Positions 44,722 to 58,200 are shown, counted from the first letter of the stretch. The stretch is 64,000 nt of DNA from Neopestalotiopsis rosae (GCA_023078685.1 JALGAS010000003.1:1612001-1676000), one strand, 5' to 3'. Notes: generated by a model not told the origin, from the letters alone. Program-made: numbers and translations.

Positions 44722-46548
44722 CTACAAGGACACTCCAGTCCAAAGGTAGTTTCCATCAATGTTGACCCAGTTGCCATCTTCCATGGCCTTCTCCCAGCCC
44801 ATCATCACGGCCGCGAGTCGGCAAGCCGCCGAGCTGACTGTACACACCACAGTGTCCGTTCCCCGTGCCAGTATAGCCAGATCCAACATGTATGAGCGAC
44901 CAATCAGGCTTCTTAGCCTCGTCGCCTCGGATGAAAGAACAACCGTGTTGGAGCCAGCATTGTTACGTGTCGAACGGCCCAGGTTCCAGAACATGCTGGC
45001 AAAGAAACCTCCCTCCCATCCAAAGGTCTCCTCTTGGAACTTATGCATCACGTGAGGGTCTTGACTGGGTGGTGGTGGGTGGGCTATGCTGGCCAGCCTG
45101 ATCCGTTCTTGTGCTCGAATTGAGCCCGAAAATTCTTCGGCATCGTATACTTCGGGGTTGTCCGATGCGAGGACGATCTGCGAATACTGTTTGGCCACCG
45201 CATCTTCGCCTCCGTCAGGCATGCTGCCATCGTGGGTGTCTTCGAGGATCTGCCGTATGGCCTCGGTATAACGATCGAATGGCATATAAGTCAGACTGTA
45301 CTGGCTTTCAAAGGGGTGCTGGTCGCCTTGTCGGACGTGTACACCAATGAGGGTGCCATCGTTGTTGTTACCCTCGGGAACCATTGTCTTCTCCCTCAGA
45401 TCCTTAATGCGTAGGTCGACAAAGTTTTGATCCTCATCATTCAACCGGAACAATGCTTCGTATCCAGTGCGAGCCAGATCATACATGGGCTTCTCGCGCT
45501 TGACATCATTTCTGTCGACCTGTTCAAATTGGTAGTCGAAACTCTTGCCAAAAGTTTCACGAGCCGTTGCGACCGAGACGACAAGGTGACGGGCGTGATG
45601 GGGGCAAGGGAGCATCTCGTGTCTCGGCGGCGGTTTGCAATCCGGCGCAGGTGGCGCCTGAAATATGCCCGTAAAGTCGCCGTAGGCCCACCTCGAATCG
45701 TCAATGAAAAAGGCACGATCCTCCTTCTGGGCCAGGCCGTATGCAATCCACAACATCATAAGCGTGGGCCCGAGACCTGCCTCTGGGGATTCCAGTACAA
45801 ACGTCATTGACGTCTTGCAAACCGGCTTTCCTGCCAAGTCAAGGCCATCACTCCCGACAAAGTGGCCTCCTTGAGAGGGAGATGAGCCCTGCTGAGCCTC
45901 TGCGCCCGGGAGAAGCCCGCGATCTTCCGCCTCATAAACATCAACGAAATAAGGATCCTGGTAATAATAGTCCAGTTGTGCTCGCGGCGACGGATGGGAA
46001 TCGCCCTGTAATTCCCTGACGTGTGCTGCCACCTCGTGGCATTTGGCACAAATCTCAGCATACTCTTTGGTCGTTAATGGAAAGTTGTATGTGTGTGGAA
46101 TCGAAACAGTCCACTTCGACCTGCCACGTCGATCTGTGACGGCAATGGGTGTTGGAAACTCTGGCAGATCATACTGCCCGACCATCTCAAAATCCCCGGT
46201 CTTTTCCCATTCTCCCACCAGTGGTAGCATGACATTCTTCCGGACTACCACTCTCGATACGTAGAGAAACACCAAGACGGTAATGATCCATCCGAGACCC
46301 CGAAACACCCTACTTGGTCGGGGAGCATTGGACGGCTTCCGTGGCCTTGTCACCAGAGCGGGAAGACCAGGCGATGGCGGGGGCGAGAAGAGGAGATGGT
46401 TAAAGTTGAAACTGGATGATGTTGCCGACAGAGGCAACTTCTCGTTTGAGACCTGTGTATAAGAAGCTGCTCTGCGCAAGTTCAAGCGTGGTGGCGATAC
46501 CATCATCTTGGTATGTGTGCCAGAGGGCACGTCCAAACGTGGTGGCAT
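44722..46548 (-). CDS. FUT8/NodZ-like (GT23-type) glycosyltransferase, type II membrane protein
   Basis: A single exon encodes 608 aa. A cytoplasmic N-terminus of about 83 residues precedes one membrane anchor (about 84-102, GLGWIITVLVFLYVSRVVV), a type II Golgi topology. The GDP-fucose-binding motif I reads GTLIGVHVRQGDQ. Downstream are QIVLASDNPEVYD and, near the C-terminus, DTVVCTVSSAACRLAAVMM followed by GNWVNIDG. These are the landmarks of the alpha-1,6-fucosyltransferase/NodZ fold. The expected role is transfer of fucose or a related sugar in the secretory pathway. Most ascomycetes lack core fucosylation, so the donor and acceptor are uncertain. No introns are needed. The gene stands at the edge of a 5.7 kb gene-free stretch upstream. 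Confidence 0.82.
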   Translation of the reverse strand: MPPRLDVPSGTHTKMMVSPPRLNLRRAASYTQVSNEKLPLSATSSSFNFNHLLFSPPPSPGLPALVTRPRKPSNAPRPSRVFRGLGWIITVLVFLYVSRVVVRKNVMLPLVGEWEKTGDFEMVGQYDLPEFPTPIAVTDRRGRSKWTVSIPHTYNFPLTTKEYAEICAKCHEVAAHVRELQGDSHPSPRAQLDYYYQDPYFVDVYEAEDRGLLPGAEAQQGSSPSQGGHFVGSDGLDLAGKPVCKTSMTFVLESPEAGLGPTLMMLWIAYGLAQKEDRAFFIDDSRWAYGDFTGIFQAPPAPDCKPPPRHEMLPCPHHARHLVVSVATARETFGKSFDYQFEQVDRNDVKREKPMYDLARTGYEALFRLNDEDQNFVDLRIKDLREKTMVPEGNNNDGTLIGVHVRQGDQHPFESQYSLTYMPFDRYTEAIRQILEDTHDGSMPDGGEDAVAKQYSQIVLASDNPEVYDAEEFSGSIRAQERIRLASIAHPPPPSQDPHVMHKFQEETFGWEGGFFASMFWNLGRSTRNNAGSNTVVLSSEATRLRSLIGRSYMLDLAILARGTDTVVCTVSSAACRLAAVMMGWEKAMEDGNWVNIDGNYLWTGVSL

Positions 46549-47378
46549 GTTGTCGGTGTTGTCGATATTATGTAAGTATTAACAAATGAAGGACAGTGTC
46601 TTTTCCAGACAAAAATTCCAAGTATCCAAGGGCAGTGTCCGTGTTGTCGAGAGACGAAAAGAAAAGCGCCGTAAAAGGCCAGAGGAGAGGGAATCCCTCT
46701 TGGTATCCTCAAGTTTCCATGCACCACAAGAGGTGGGGATCGATCAGGAGGCTGTATCGCCAACCAAGTCCCTAACACTTCACTGCCGATGGTAGGTCAA
46801 GTTACGTGTGTGAGGCAACGTCCGGGAAGTTACCGAAGCGCCGTGGAACACTTGCAACTGGACAGTATCAGCGTTGTCGCACAAGAGCCGCTGGGCCAGT
46901 TTCTGAACGGCTTTTGAAGACAATATGTATATGTATGAACCAGTGATGAGTCGTGTGAGAAGGGAAGGGCAGACCCAGTTCTCTAGTGTGCTCCCAAGTC
47001 GGGCCACGCTGCTTTCGTTTTGAGAGATGACAGGCAGCTAAGATCGTCAGAGGCCGGGACCCGTTCACGTGGGAAATGGTGGAGCACTAAGAGGCGGAGC
47101 TGGCGGATGTCTGTCGTGGGCGACGATCACAACGCTGACGGTGCGCGGTATTTATTTTATGACGGGAGTGGAGTGTAGTGTGAGTGCCACTGGCTGGTCA
47201 AAAGTCCTGGTGAACAAGCAAAGCAGCACACGCGAGATGGATGCTTGGTTGTAGCCCAAAAACCAACGGTACTTCGTAGGTGGTAAGCAGCTTGATAGCC
47301 CCAAAGGTGAGAAGTACTATTCCTCTAATCTACCTAATAAATATTGTAAGCTCATGGGCCACGCGAATTCAACTCTAA

Positions 47379-47403
47379 GGGGAGGGGGGGAGGGGGGGGG
47401 GGG
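47379..47403 (+). repeat. Interrupted G-run (G5-A-G7-A-G12)
   Basis: G-rich tract broken by two A. It contains enough runs of three or more G for a G-quadruplex on the plus strand. Non-coding location. Confidence 0.75.
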
Positions 47404-49462
47404 ACACAGACTGGCACCAATTTAGGTTGCGACGGTTAAGGCGTTGGTAATTGTCCTAGACAAACGAAACCGGCAGATATCCCAGATATCTATGGCTCAG
47501 AATTGAAATTTGTATGTATTGCTTGTACGCCTTCTTCTGAGAGCAGGCCGGCAAGTAAAGATGGAGTGGACGGCACTGGCATGCAGCAGCGGTCGGTTTT
47601 GCTGGCGTGGTCTTGACTCTTGAGAGCGGGCCAAGGAGGGAATTCAAGAAGTCAAGCGTCTGTCTGCTGCATACGTCTCAAGTATATCCCGTACAGGATT
47701 TGTTCATAAGAGAGAAGCCGTATTCCGAAAGAGAAAATGCAAGTTCAAACGATGCAATGGGACAATAGGGAAACAGACTGCAGCAACGTTTGTTCTCAGC
47801 AAAGAAGGTTCACAGAAGGTTTTGACCTACAGCCCGTGGAAAATGATGTCAGAGACAGCAACAAGGGAGTTGCCTCTCAATCAAGGGTTTGATGGGCAGT
47901 AGAGACAGAGACTCTGAGCAACAAGAGACAAGGCATAGTGTGGGGGAGTAGTGTAAAGTACAATATGTAATAGCAAAAAATGAGGATAATCGGAATGCCT
48001 TGCGTGCCCAGCTATGCCAGCTCAAGAAAGTGCGAGGGTGAATTGGAATTGGTCAAAGCAAACCTGTGAGATCGACAAGAGACATATGCAAGAAGGGAAG
48101 AGCAAGTTGACGATCTGGAGATCGGCTTCTAAATGGCTAGGGCCCTGTCATGCGATTGTCAAAAAGAGGATTGCAGGGAATTGGCCAGTTTCGAGCAACC
48201 TCATTTCGGTATAGTGGCTTGGGTTTTTACATGTGCTATACCGAAAAGAAAAGAAGAAGAAAGTGACAAGAGGGGACCAGCAAAGACCAGTAGGGGACCA
48301 GAGACCGGGGAACCGCTGGAGCCTCATTGGAAGAATGATACTAAAACCGGGGCCGGGCAAGATGAGAACACTCAGCGAGCTCAAAGAAGCGGTTTTTGCC
48401 CCAAAGAACCAAAAAAGAATCCCGGATTCTCAAATGACTCGCAAGCTGGGCAGTTCTCAAAACAGTCAAGATCGAGACGGTTGCGGCGCGATGTAAATTG
48501 ACGTTGCATTTAGGTGAGTATAGACTTACCCAGCATGGCCTAGCTTCCTCGGTGCCTCGTATATTTGGTGTCGTTTTCTCGGTTTGCAGTTGCGCGGACA
48601 GCATATGTTGGTTTCAAGGCAAAAAAGCATAGCATGGCATTGGATTGGGTGGGATGGGATGGATGTGGCAGTGGTCCGGTGGCATAGTTCAAACGCAGCA
48701 AGAAAAGCTGACCGACTGGACGACTGGCTGAGCTGGCTATTGTGGCTGGCATGCTGGATTGCCGGCTCTCCTGTTCTGTACGCCTGTTCATCATTACCTG
48801 GCTGAGATGGTAGAACCGCTCGACTGCCGGGCCAATAACTCCCAGCAGCGGCGAAGCCCCGTCTCTCCCCCTCTCCGGTGACTTATTGCTGCTCAGATAA
48901 GATGCCTAATGTCCCAGCTGCCCGGATGACTTATTACTGCTCATGTAGTGAGTTGAGGGACCGAATGATGTACATAACGCTACAGGGACGTTTGCTCCAG
49001 TCTCGTATACGTAAACCTGACGAAGAAACTTATCTAGCAGATACCTTGCTTGACTTCGGTCCAACATTAGGACCCCTCGCCTAAGCTTTCCATCCCTCCA
49101 GGGAAAATGTCTATGTACGTACTGTGTATTGTGGCCGCCCACTCCGATCTCATCCAACGAGCGTGGAGCAAAGAAAAAAAAAGCCAATGCGTGGTGACTG
49201 ACGATCATTTCGGACACCCTGGTTCATTCTGAAACGAGGGGACCCAAGTCGGCTGCGTGGAAAGGTGTTTTGCAAGCAAATATCTTGGGTAAGACCCGTG
49301 GAACCCCCCAATGACAGCCCGCACAACGGATGCCGAGCTGACCTTTTTTCTTTCCTTTTGCCCCTAATCCTCAAAGGAACCGAGAGGTGAGGTGAGCAAG
49401 GTCAGCACTCAATAGGAGAGAGAAGGACAAGGACCCTTCTTTCTTCCTTCCTCAGTAGCTTG

Positions 49463-49478
49463 CCCCCCCCCCCCCCCC
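49463..49478 (+). repeat. C16 homopolymer
   Basis: Uninterrupted run of 16 C in a pyrimidine-rich stretch of the gene-free region. Confidence 0.85.
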
Positions 49479-52242
49479 TGGCACACCTTCCTTGCCTTCC
49501 GTACGCATCCGGTGGCGTTGGTGTTGCGTTGCCGGAAGGAAGCGCTGATGCTTTTGCTTGCTTTTTGCCTCGTTTGCTGTTCGTTCTCAGCTTACGCTAC
49601 CCATGAAGCCACAACCCATTGATCACCCCCGCCAACCTAGTGAGCTGCGTACCTTAGCTGGCAGCTAGTAAGTATATACGAATGCACGCGAAAAAAAAAA
49701 TCAAGAGAAGATCCCCCAACTACACGACAAGTACCCTTGTAGAGTTAAAGCCCACCGGCTCGGAAAGAAGGATCAAGTCTCTCCAGCAAATCTATCTACT
49801 GATAAAGAAGCCAGTCTTTGAGGGACACGTCTTTGCACGTGCATTTGACCCGAGTCCTATCTGTGTCAAAGGGAAACAAATGGGGTTTGACGGTTCAGGC
49901 AGTATAAAAGTAGGGTTTAAAACATGAAGAGATGGTGGACTACCGAGCCGTAACCATATCTTCGATAGGTGCATTAGTGTCATTGTTCTTCCGTTCTGGT
50001 AAGATTGATACATGCGCCAAGATCTCGAAGTTACGGCAATGAGAATAAATGGTACAAAGACAAAAAAGACCCAGTATGTACACGAGAAGCTTCCAAGACG
50101 ATCCCGCAAACCCGCTGGTAAAATCGCCTGCTGAGTGGCTGAGTGAGTGCGTGGGCAAAAAAGGAGAATCAATCCAAAGATTCATCATCCATGATCATCC
50201 ATGGACCGACCTTCCGGCTGAACCGGACCGTTTGGTATCCGTTTGCTGTCGTAACCATTCAGCTGGGCTGATCATGTCTTTCCTCACCCGTGTGTATAAG
50301 CCAATAAGGTAGCCAAAGTAAACAATTTGGCACTTTGAGGAGTGAAAGATCCATGATCCCCCCTTTCAACCGGGAGAATGATCTTCTTCTCCTGATTGAT
50401 TGATGCGCCGGGTGCTGCTTTGTTGGCTGGGTACTGATGACGGTCTTACAAGATCAAGGTGGCTAATAAAGCAAGATAGAAAGCACCGACACACAAGCAA
50501 GGCACCCTACGATAGAAGCTTATTTTCTCTTCCCGTGCAAAGCTATTGTAACAGCTTGAGACTCTGGGGAAAAAGAGAGTTTGGGGGCCGATCTCACAGG
50601 TACTATAGTACACACCATGGCACGCCGCCTCACCACTGATTTGATTTGACCCAATCTCCCACGGTCATGTTCCTTACTCATGCTAGTGCGCAAAGTACGC
50701 ACGGTATGATACGGTCGGGTAGGTACATCATGTTCTTCCCTCAACAACAGCTCGCCATGTAAGTGACATACTTCCTTTTATTCTGCTGCCCTCTTTCCCC
50801 CAACTTCTGTTGCCGCACCAGTCCATTGTCAATTGCTTGATTTCTTCGTCGCCAAACTTGTTACAACTATACACGTATGTATTCTGAAATCTAGTACTCC
50901 TTGCATGGGACACTATCTAGGCTCCTCTTCCTAGCTCGTGTGGGTTAGAGAAAAACGCGTAAGCGGTATCATCTATTCCGCCCATTACGCACTGCCCATA
51001 CGCGTGCTACCAATTACTGCATTTCCATTACATCTTTGTAAACATCACCGTCTATTTGGAAGTATCGATCATGTTTGCTGGTAGAAGAGAAAAAAAGACG
51101 GAACTTTTTTTTTATTCTTTTTTTTCGGACGGTCTAGGGCCCTTCTGCGTCATTGTGGCTGCTGCTAGTGTACATGCAGGCTTTTTATATATCTTACAAA
51201 CACACATGCAGATAAATATAGGCCGTACCGGCACCGAAACACCTTATTCCTGCAACTTCTCAAATTGCCATTCATCATGCAGTGATATGTGATCAAAGAC
51301 TATCATACGCTCCATAGGGCCAGGTGGGAAAATGCCCCGCCATCGACATATGTAGGCGGTTTACTCCCGTATATTGTAATGCTGCTGTGTAAGCATTCAT
51401 ATCGTGGTCGGTTGTCTCGGCAAACCACTTATATCCACACCTCCACGATTATATGGTCGTTTGTTTGCTATGCCACTACTTGCTTTGAGCCTGCTTCCCA
51501 ACAGTCAAACGCAAACGAAGTCGGCACGTTGCATTATTCCCAGCCCTTGGGTATTCAGTTTTCTGGCACGGCAGCCTTGATCATCATGTAAGCTGACTGA
51601 AACTTCTGGCTGAAAGGATATCCAATTCCAGTGTCAGGCAATTCCGTGTATGTGCATCACGTTCCTGCAGGATTATGCCATACTACGACAGCTTGGTGGG
51701 ACGGCATCGCTAACCCATACATTTGGATCATCAGGAGTCGATCCTGTCAAGTTGTAGCCATTAAAACTGTTTGAATGTGGAATTATATTAAATTTTTCAT
51801 TCAGAAGCTTCTAGCAAAGCAACTTCATCGCTGCTCCATCTGCCATGGGCTCTGAGTAGGTGGGTATTATACAAGATCGCTAATCCTTTCGGTCACACCA
51901 TGGACAACCCGTCGTCATCTTTCTTCCCGGTCTATCAAATGAATTTGTGATATCTTTCCCATTTCAATCAATGACGAGGTCGTTCCTGGCATAACCATAA
52001 CTATTTTTTTTCTCGGGAATGAAAGCAAACGTTCCCGTCGCATCCCATCGTAATGGCGTTCGCGTTTCACAACCTTCTCCGCATAGCAAACAATGAAAAG
52101 TATGGGGTATAGACAAAACGAAGTAAAACGAAGAAGAAAAAACAGTTGCCACCCGAAACGCCGTTCCAGAGAGTGCAGTTCTTACAAACAATGCATCTCC
52201 CTTTAATAACAAGCCGTGCAACTCCGCGAGGTCAGTAATGCA

Positions 52243-55237
52243 CTAGGCCTCGAGAGACACTTCTCTGGCTTCTTGGATGAGTGGGCTCTCTCTGAGTCCA
52301 TCAACATCAGCGGGCGACTGCCCCAGGTTTCCTGGCTTCTGTGATTCAGAGGCCAGGCGAACGCTGCCACGCACACCTCTAACGACGTGGCCACTGTCAA
52401 CCTTTTCCTGGAGCATTTCGTCTAAAATCCGCGACATTTCGTCCTGGTTCTTCTTGCCGTTGCGTCCACGAACGGGCGATAAGCTCTTGCCGCGCAAGTT
52501 TGGAGGATCGGGTAGTGCTTCGGCCGGAGGAGGGCTAGCTGCATGCTCATACAGCAAAGAAGACCGTGTCTCGCGGGCCTCAGCCTTTGAGCTGTCTAGT
52601 CCCTCTGCGGCATCTCTTGATCGTGCGGCGCTACGAAGTGCTGCCAACATGCGATCTTTATCTTCAAGCCGGGCTCTCAGCTCGGCAATCTCAGCGTCCT
52701 TTTCCCTCATTGCGGTAGAAACACTGTGGTCTTCACCAACCATGATCGCCTTGCCCGAAGAAGAATGACCAAAGGATGCTCTTGACGAACTGGCTCTCCT
52801 TGCCTGCAGCAGCCGCTTCTCCAAAGTCGCGATATATCGATTCTTGTCTACGAGGTCAGCCTGTAGCGCCTGGTTCTGGGCAGTGAGAGAGGCTACACCA
52901 TCACCATATTCGCCGTGGCTATCATCGTCGTCGGCGGTTTGTGGTTCTGTGCCGCTGCTTGAATACCTTTGTGTATTCGATCGACGACCAATTGTTGATG
53001 AAGATGAGGTCATGGACAGAGTGCGCTCTGTCTGTGATCGGCCACCAATGGAATAGGCAATCGAAGTCCTGTTTGAAGGTGCCAGAGAAATCTGAGAGTA
53101 TCGGTGATGGACTCCTAATGAACTGTACGTGCCACTCGAATTTACTCCAGTGGACTTTGAGCTCAAAATGAGCTTGTTGAGATGGTCGATACGCTCCTTG
53201 AGCGCAGTGCGAGCCAATTGCATTTCCAGCATCTGCTCTTCGTGTCGAGCTTCAGCCTGTTTTTCACGGGCCCTCTCCTCCTCCTCGTCTTTGGCCTTTT
53301 CTTCTTTGCTCTTTCCTTCATCATCATCAGTCGTTGAAGAAGGAGTTCCGTTCTTTGCTTGTGTATCGAGTTGACGTCGGAGTTCAACAATTTCCATGCG
53401 ATATCGCTCAAGTAGAACTCTGGCACCACCATCACCACCGGCGCCCAGAGCTTCTTCGGCTCGCTTGGCATGACTGACGATGCTGTTCTTTGCTCTTGAG
53501 GCGAACTTGAGTGTATTGAGGGTCTCAAGCGTGTGACTGTTTGCCGATGCAGAGCTTCCCGCAGCTCCAATCTGAATGGTGCAGAGGATGCTGACAAGCG
53601 AGTTACCAGAGAGTGCACCCTGCAACAGGCGCGTCAACTTGCTGTCTCTGTATGGCAAGTGGTGCTTCGCTTCTTGTTTGTCCTTGGCCTCGGATAGCTT
53701 TGAAATAACAGTACCCAACGTCAACAAACTCTTGTTGATGTGAGATCCCTCCTGGCGGCGCTCCTTGGACTCTGCAGCCTTTTCGGATCCAGCCAAATCA
53801 ATCAAGCTCAGTGTCGACACACGAACTCCACCTGGCACCATACCGGATCGCTTGCTGTCGCCAGAGTTTCCAGGCTGGCGTTCTCGACTTTCTACCACGA
53901 TTTGCACAACAGCGTGACTGCGAGAACTTCGAGAGTTGAACTGGGTACTGGCTGTTCGCCGTGCTTGATCACCGCGGGCAATAACTCTGAGCAGTTGGGT
54001 CGGGCTCTGGACAATCTCTTCCTTGAGCGGAGTTGCATAGACGCCTCGCTTGCTATCCTCACGCAACTTGATCTCTTCTTGTGCCGTACCGCCCACGCCG
54101 CCACCCGTAGGCATACTAAGAAGATCGTGAATCTTCTCATTGTAGATTTCCAAGTAGCTGACACGAAGCAGGAACTCGCGTGATGGTGTCTCTCGAATAT
54201 ATGAAAAGATATCGGTAATTGCAAGGGGTATGACACCTGGAGAAGAGGCTGTACCCTGCATGGAGAATGTCTTTCCAGTGCCAGTCATACCATAAGCGAA
54301 AACAGTACCATGGTATCCTTCCATAACCCTGCGGACAAGGCGCTTGGCCGTATGGTCGTAAACTCTGCTGTTATCATCATGAGTCGCAAAGACGTTATCT
54401 GGCGCTTCTGTTAGTGCTAAAGGCTTCCAGTAATCAAGATCAAATCTGCTTACCATAGAAGTGGTCACCTCCATCCTTGCCCCTGTATGAAACGAGCGAT
54501 CTTCTTCCATCCACGAGCCATTCGCCTTCCACTCCTTCTCCATGAGATCCTGCGTTTGGACGCACTCTCACACTGACAACGACGTTCCCTTTACCGTCTG
54601 GCTGCTTCGAGACTCGCTTTTCGCTGATAGCGCTACTAGCAGTGGCCTCGGCTTGGGGTTCATCAAAAGTCGTCGCAGATGTTGAATAAGAGTCTTGGGC
54701 TGATGAGCTCCGGCTCTGGGGCGGCGAAGCAACACTGATGAGACCGTCTGAATTCCTTACGCTCGCTGCACTGAGGATGGCTTTATCGCCACCGCCATTC
54801 AACAAACTCGGGGTACCATGCGATAATGACCCTGCTTTGGGAGTTCCCGCCGATGTTCGTGATTTGCGAATCGAGTTTGAGGCAGAAAGCGTGCTGCCGG
54901 GCCTCGGACTAGGAGGCAAACTGGCGATCCTAGAATCGCCCTTTGGCGGTTGAGGGAAGGAGTTTATGCTGACCGACTTGCGTAAAGTTTTGCCATGAGG
55001 AAGGGCAAGGCTTTTGGGTGTAGGTAAAGCTGTTGCAAGGCCTGGGCTTGTTGGGGGTAAGAGGGCACTGGAAGGTGCGCGCAGGCCGCTTCTCGGTGTG
55101 CTGGGTGTTTTGGTTGGCGAAGCAAGACCTGAAGGTCCTTTCCGTGTCTTTGCGACGGGCAGGGCTGGTAGAGCAGAGCTTGGCGGACCCCCGGTGGAGG
55201 GGCGCGATGGCTTCGGAAGGCCCCCGGGAGCAGCCAT
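52243..55237 (-). CDS. Kinesin-7-type motor protein (Kip2/KipA-like)
   Basis: Two exons, 55237-54454 and 54407-52243, encode 982 aa. The 46-bp intron (54453-54408) is short, GTAAGC...CTAACAG, and joins HFYE to APDNVFATH. A Ser/Pro/Lys-rich, microtubule-binding-like N-terminal extension (about 1-214) precedes the motor, which opens with VVVSVRVRP. The P-loop is GMTGTGKT (301-308), switch I contains NSRSSRSH, and switch II reads LIDLAGSEKA. The neck and tail contain coiled-coil heptads (about 610-690 and 780-880). The N-terminal basic extension, internal motor and GMTGTGKT are typical of fungal Kip2/KipA. This plus-end-directed kinesin carries plus-end-tracking factors and influences growth direction of hyphae. 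Function in this species is inferred from the family. Confidence 0.93.
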
Positions 55238-58200
55238 CGTATTGTTCTATTTCAAAAGAACAAGGCGATGTGTTTTTCGGCTGTCTATTATATCTCCATG
55301 TAGGAGGAACGCTGAAAAGGAAAGTAAGAAGGGCGATTGGTGGTGACTCGAAGTGCCGGACGTATGTCGTATCCGCGGTCTTCGGGGCTGTTGTGTATGT
55401 ACCACCAAGGGACCGAACCTTGCGACAACAACTACCACCTTACTTTAGAGTTGAGTGAGGATCAGGGCAGCTGTCTGACAATAAGCCATTCAAGGGGTGG
55501 GTTATCAGCTAGTTGTTTGGAGTTTTTGAGTTCGCTGGGCCAGGAAACTCGGCGTCTCGATTACAGATGAAACTAGTGCTGCATGAATCTTGTCGACATC
55601 CTTGGGGGTGTGGACTTCAAGGCAAGAAACATTCATGCGCGGGGTGTCAGCGAGGCCCACGACTGTAAACTTTGCTTGCGGGGGGGGTCCTTAAACGCAG
55701 GCGGTCAGTTGTGCTGTATGTAGCACTGGGTTGTCGAGTCAAGAAGTAGATGCGTGGGGATCAGATGACGTTGGGTATCTATCGTTGGGATATTTTGCTT
55801 CGTAGGGCTGCTGGTGGCTCTTGAAAGCGCAAAACGAGGCCCAATGAGTCGCTGAAGAATCAACAAGCGGCGGGCCGTGGGGTTTATTATGACCGGTGGT
55901 GCTTTTTTTCTTAATGCGGTGCGCACGCGGCGCGTAGGAAAATAAGCTTTGGACTGCCGTGTTCGCAAAAAAGTGAGTGGATCGCCGTGTCTATATGCTC
56001 GACGGGAATGTTGCTTTTCCTTCTCGTGGTCGCGGGGTACGAGTCGGGAAGAGAGAGAGGAGATGGTGTAAAGAGAGGAGCGATTGATGGCGGGTATACT
56101 GAGTGCTGCTGCTGCTGGTCGTGGTGGTAGGAAATCAAAGCCAAAACGGGTAATGCATCCACGGTTTTGAGCACAGGCGGCGGCAGGGCGCGAGCAGATT
56201 AATGATAATAATAAACGGGACGCGGTTGAGCAGCAAGAAGGCTTGAATGTCCTTCCTTTCGAGTAGGCAAAGTCAATTGCGACAATTGAGCAAAGATTCA
56301 GAAAGAAGGTTCGAAGTTACGGGTGACTGTTCGGATAGTGAAGCGGTTCCAGGTTTTTGCGGGGAGTCCGTCCTGGTCCTGTGGTTCAGAGAATATCGAG
56401 CGTCGAGCCCAAAAGGTCCTATCAATTGGTTGTTGTGCGGTTGTGGCCCAATGACGAGTGGCGAGTGAGAGTTCTCGTGCTTGGTACCGTACAGTACAGC
56501 AACGTTGAGTGATGCGATGCGATGCGTCTACCGTAGCTTCCTCTAAGCTATGTAAGTAAGGTAGGTGTAGGTAGGTGTAGGTAGGTACTTGGTTGAAGGT
56601 ACTGTAGGTACGTGCTGTGAGCCGTGTGTGTGCAAGGGAAACGACACGAGTAGTGAGACCCCGAAAACGAGAGACAGTGTCTAGCTTACGACCGACCGGC
56701 GAAGAGAAAGAAAAGAAGATCAATAATCTGAGTATTGGAGAGGAAGAGAAACACGGCATCGACAGAGAGAGATCAGCAAAGGGAGGATTGCGCACCGAAG
56801 AGAACGTACGACGAAGAAAAGAGACAAGAAAAAAAAAAATCCAATCCCATCCCCAGAGAGTCTCAATCTTCTTTCATTTGCTAGACGCCAATACACAACC
56901 TAATCAGAGACTTGAGAGTCCATTCAGTCCAGTCCAGTCCCGTTCCTCTCAATGATGTTGCATCAATTCGCATTCCCCTATCCCTGGACATCGACTCCAT
57001 CGACTAATCTATGCCGCTTCGGTGGAATCAATTTATTAGATAGAGCCCAGCACCCATCGTACCCCAGCCAGCGGCGTCCTGATCCCTGAGACTGGTGTGT
57101 GCGTCTCCGCAAGGCGACATGGGTGCCAGGTGCGGCCTGTCAACTAACTCATCACACAGCACACTTTCCAAGCCATTTACTGCCACCCGTACCACTAATC
57201 CCAAGTGAACTGCCAGGCAAGCCAGGTCTGCTAATAACATACCTTACCAACTACAACATTACGCTGCTGGTTCGTCCCTGGTCCAGTCGTCGGCCAATGC
57301 GCGGCTTTTTCTTCCGATATGCACAAGGGGCATGGGTATCTGGACAGACAGGACTGGACTTCAGTGATTAAGAACGCCTGCTAAAGGGCCAGGTAGTGGG
57401 GGGATTGAGTTCGTTGATGTTGGGAATCTTGAGACTTGTTCGTACGTAGGTACCACTGCGCACCTTCGAGCATACGTGTGTACTTTGCAGGTCAAGTACA
57501 TAATAGTGCACTACACATTAATTACCGTTGCCCTGGAAGCGTGGATAGTCAAGTGGAACTGAGGACTGACTAAAACTGATTAAGTGAATGACTGTCCAAA
57601 GTTCCCGACATTATTCTCTCCCATTCTAGCATTGTTCAGCTATTCTGTTGCTAGTCATCTACCTTTTTGTTTGTGTGTTGCCGCGACATATACGGAGACT
57701 TATAATACGAGGACCGTGTGCCCTGTCAATCCTCGGCTTCATCGATGTGGGAGCTCGAAATCGACCATACTACATTACGCCGTGTGATGCGGGAAACTCC
57801 ATGATTTGCTTCCTGCAAGAACCGGGGATATGCAGGGTAGCAATCACACTCAACGATCTGCAGGCCAGCATGTGATGAAATTAGAGGAGGAAAAAAAAAA
57901 GAGTCAGAAGAAGAGCATATCAATTCGAGCAGTTCGGCGTGCGGTTTACTGTAACTGTACGCGGGCAGGCTTTGGCTGGCTGAGCTGGGCCGTCAAGATT
58001 ACCCCCCGGGTTCAAACTTCTCTCTACAATCAAGATGCAGCGCCCATCATCACGCAATGATCCGAATTACTAGGTAGGCACGGTGCCATGAAGACCATGC
58101 CTCCCTCTTGGCTTTCTTCTCACTCTCCAAACAAAGGCAAAAACCTCTCCGTGGACCCGGCCCCGAAGCGAGTTTGCTCTCAAGTTCCCCTACCAACCAG

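Larger units (their letters stand above)
46549..52242. other. 5.7 kb gene-free region
   Basis: No recognisable gene on either strand between two minus-strand genes. Short frames (for example 48133-48501 + and 49792-50172 -) lack family motifs, consistent codon bias or obvious splice-linked partners. The region contains a G-rich run (47379-47403), a C16 run (49463-49478) and many A/T homopolymers. It must include the glycosyltransferase promoter and the kinesin 3' UTR. Non-coding RNA or rapidly evolving small genes cannot be excluded. Confidence 0.5.

Noticed and set aside
57965..58025. Second tRNA-like combination (TGGCTGAGCTG followed by GGGTTCAAAC)
   Set aside because: The stem flanking TTCAAAC is unpaired and the spacing leaves no anticodon arm.
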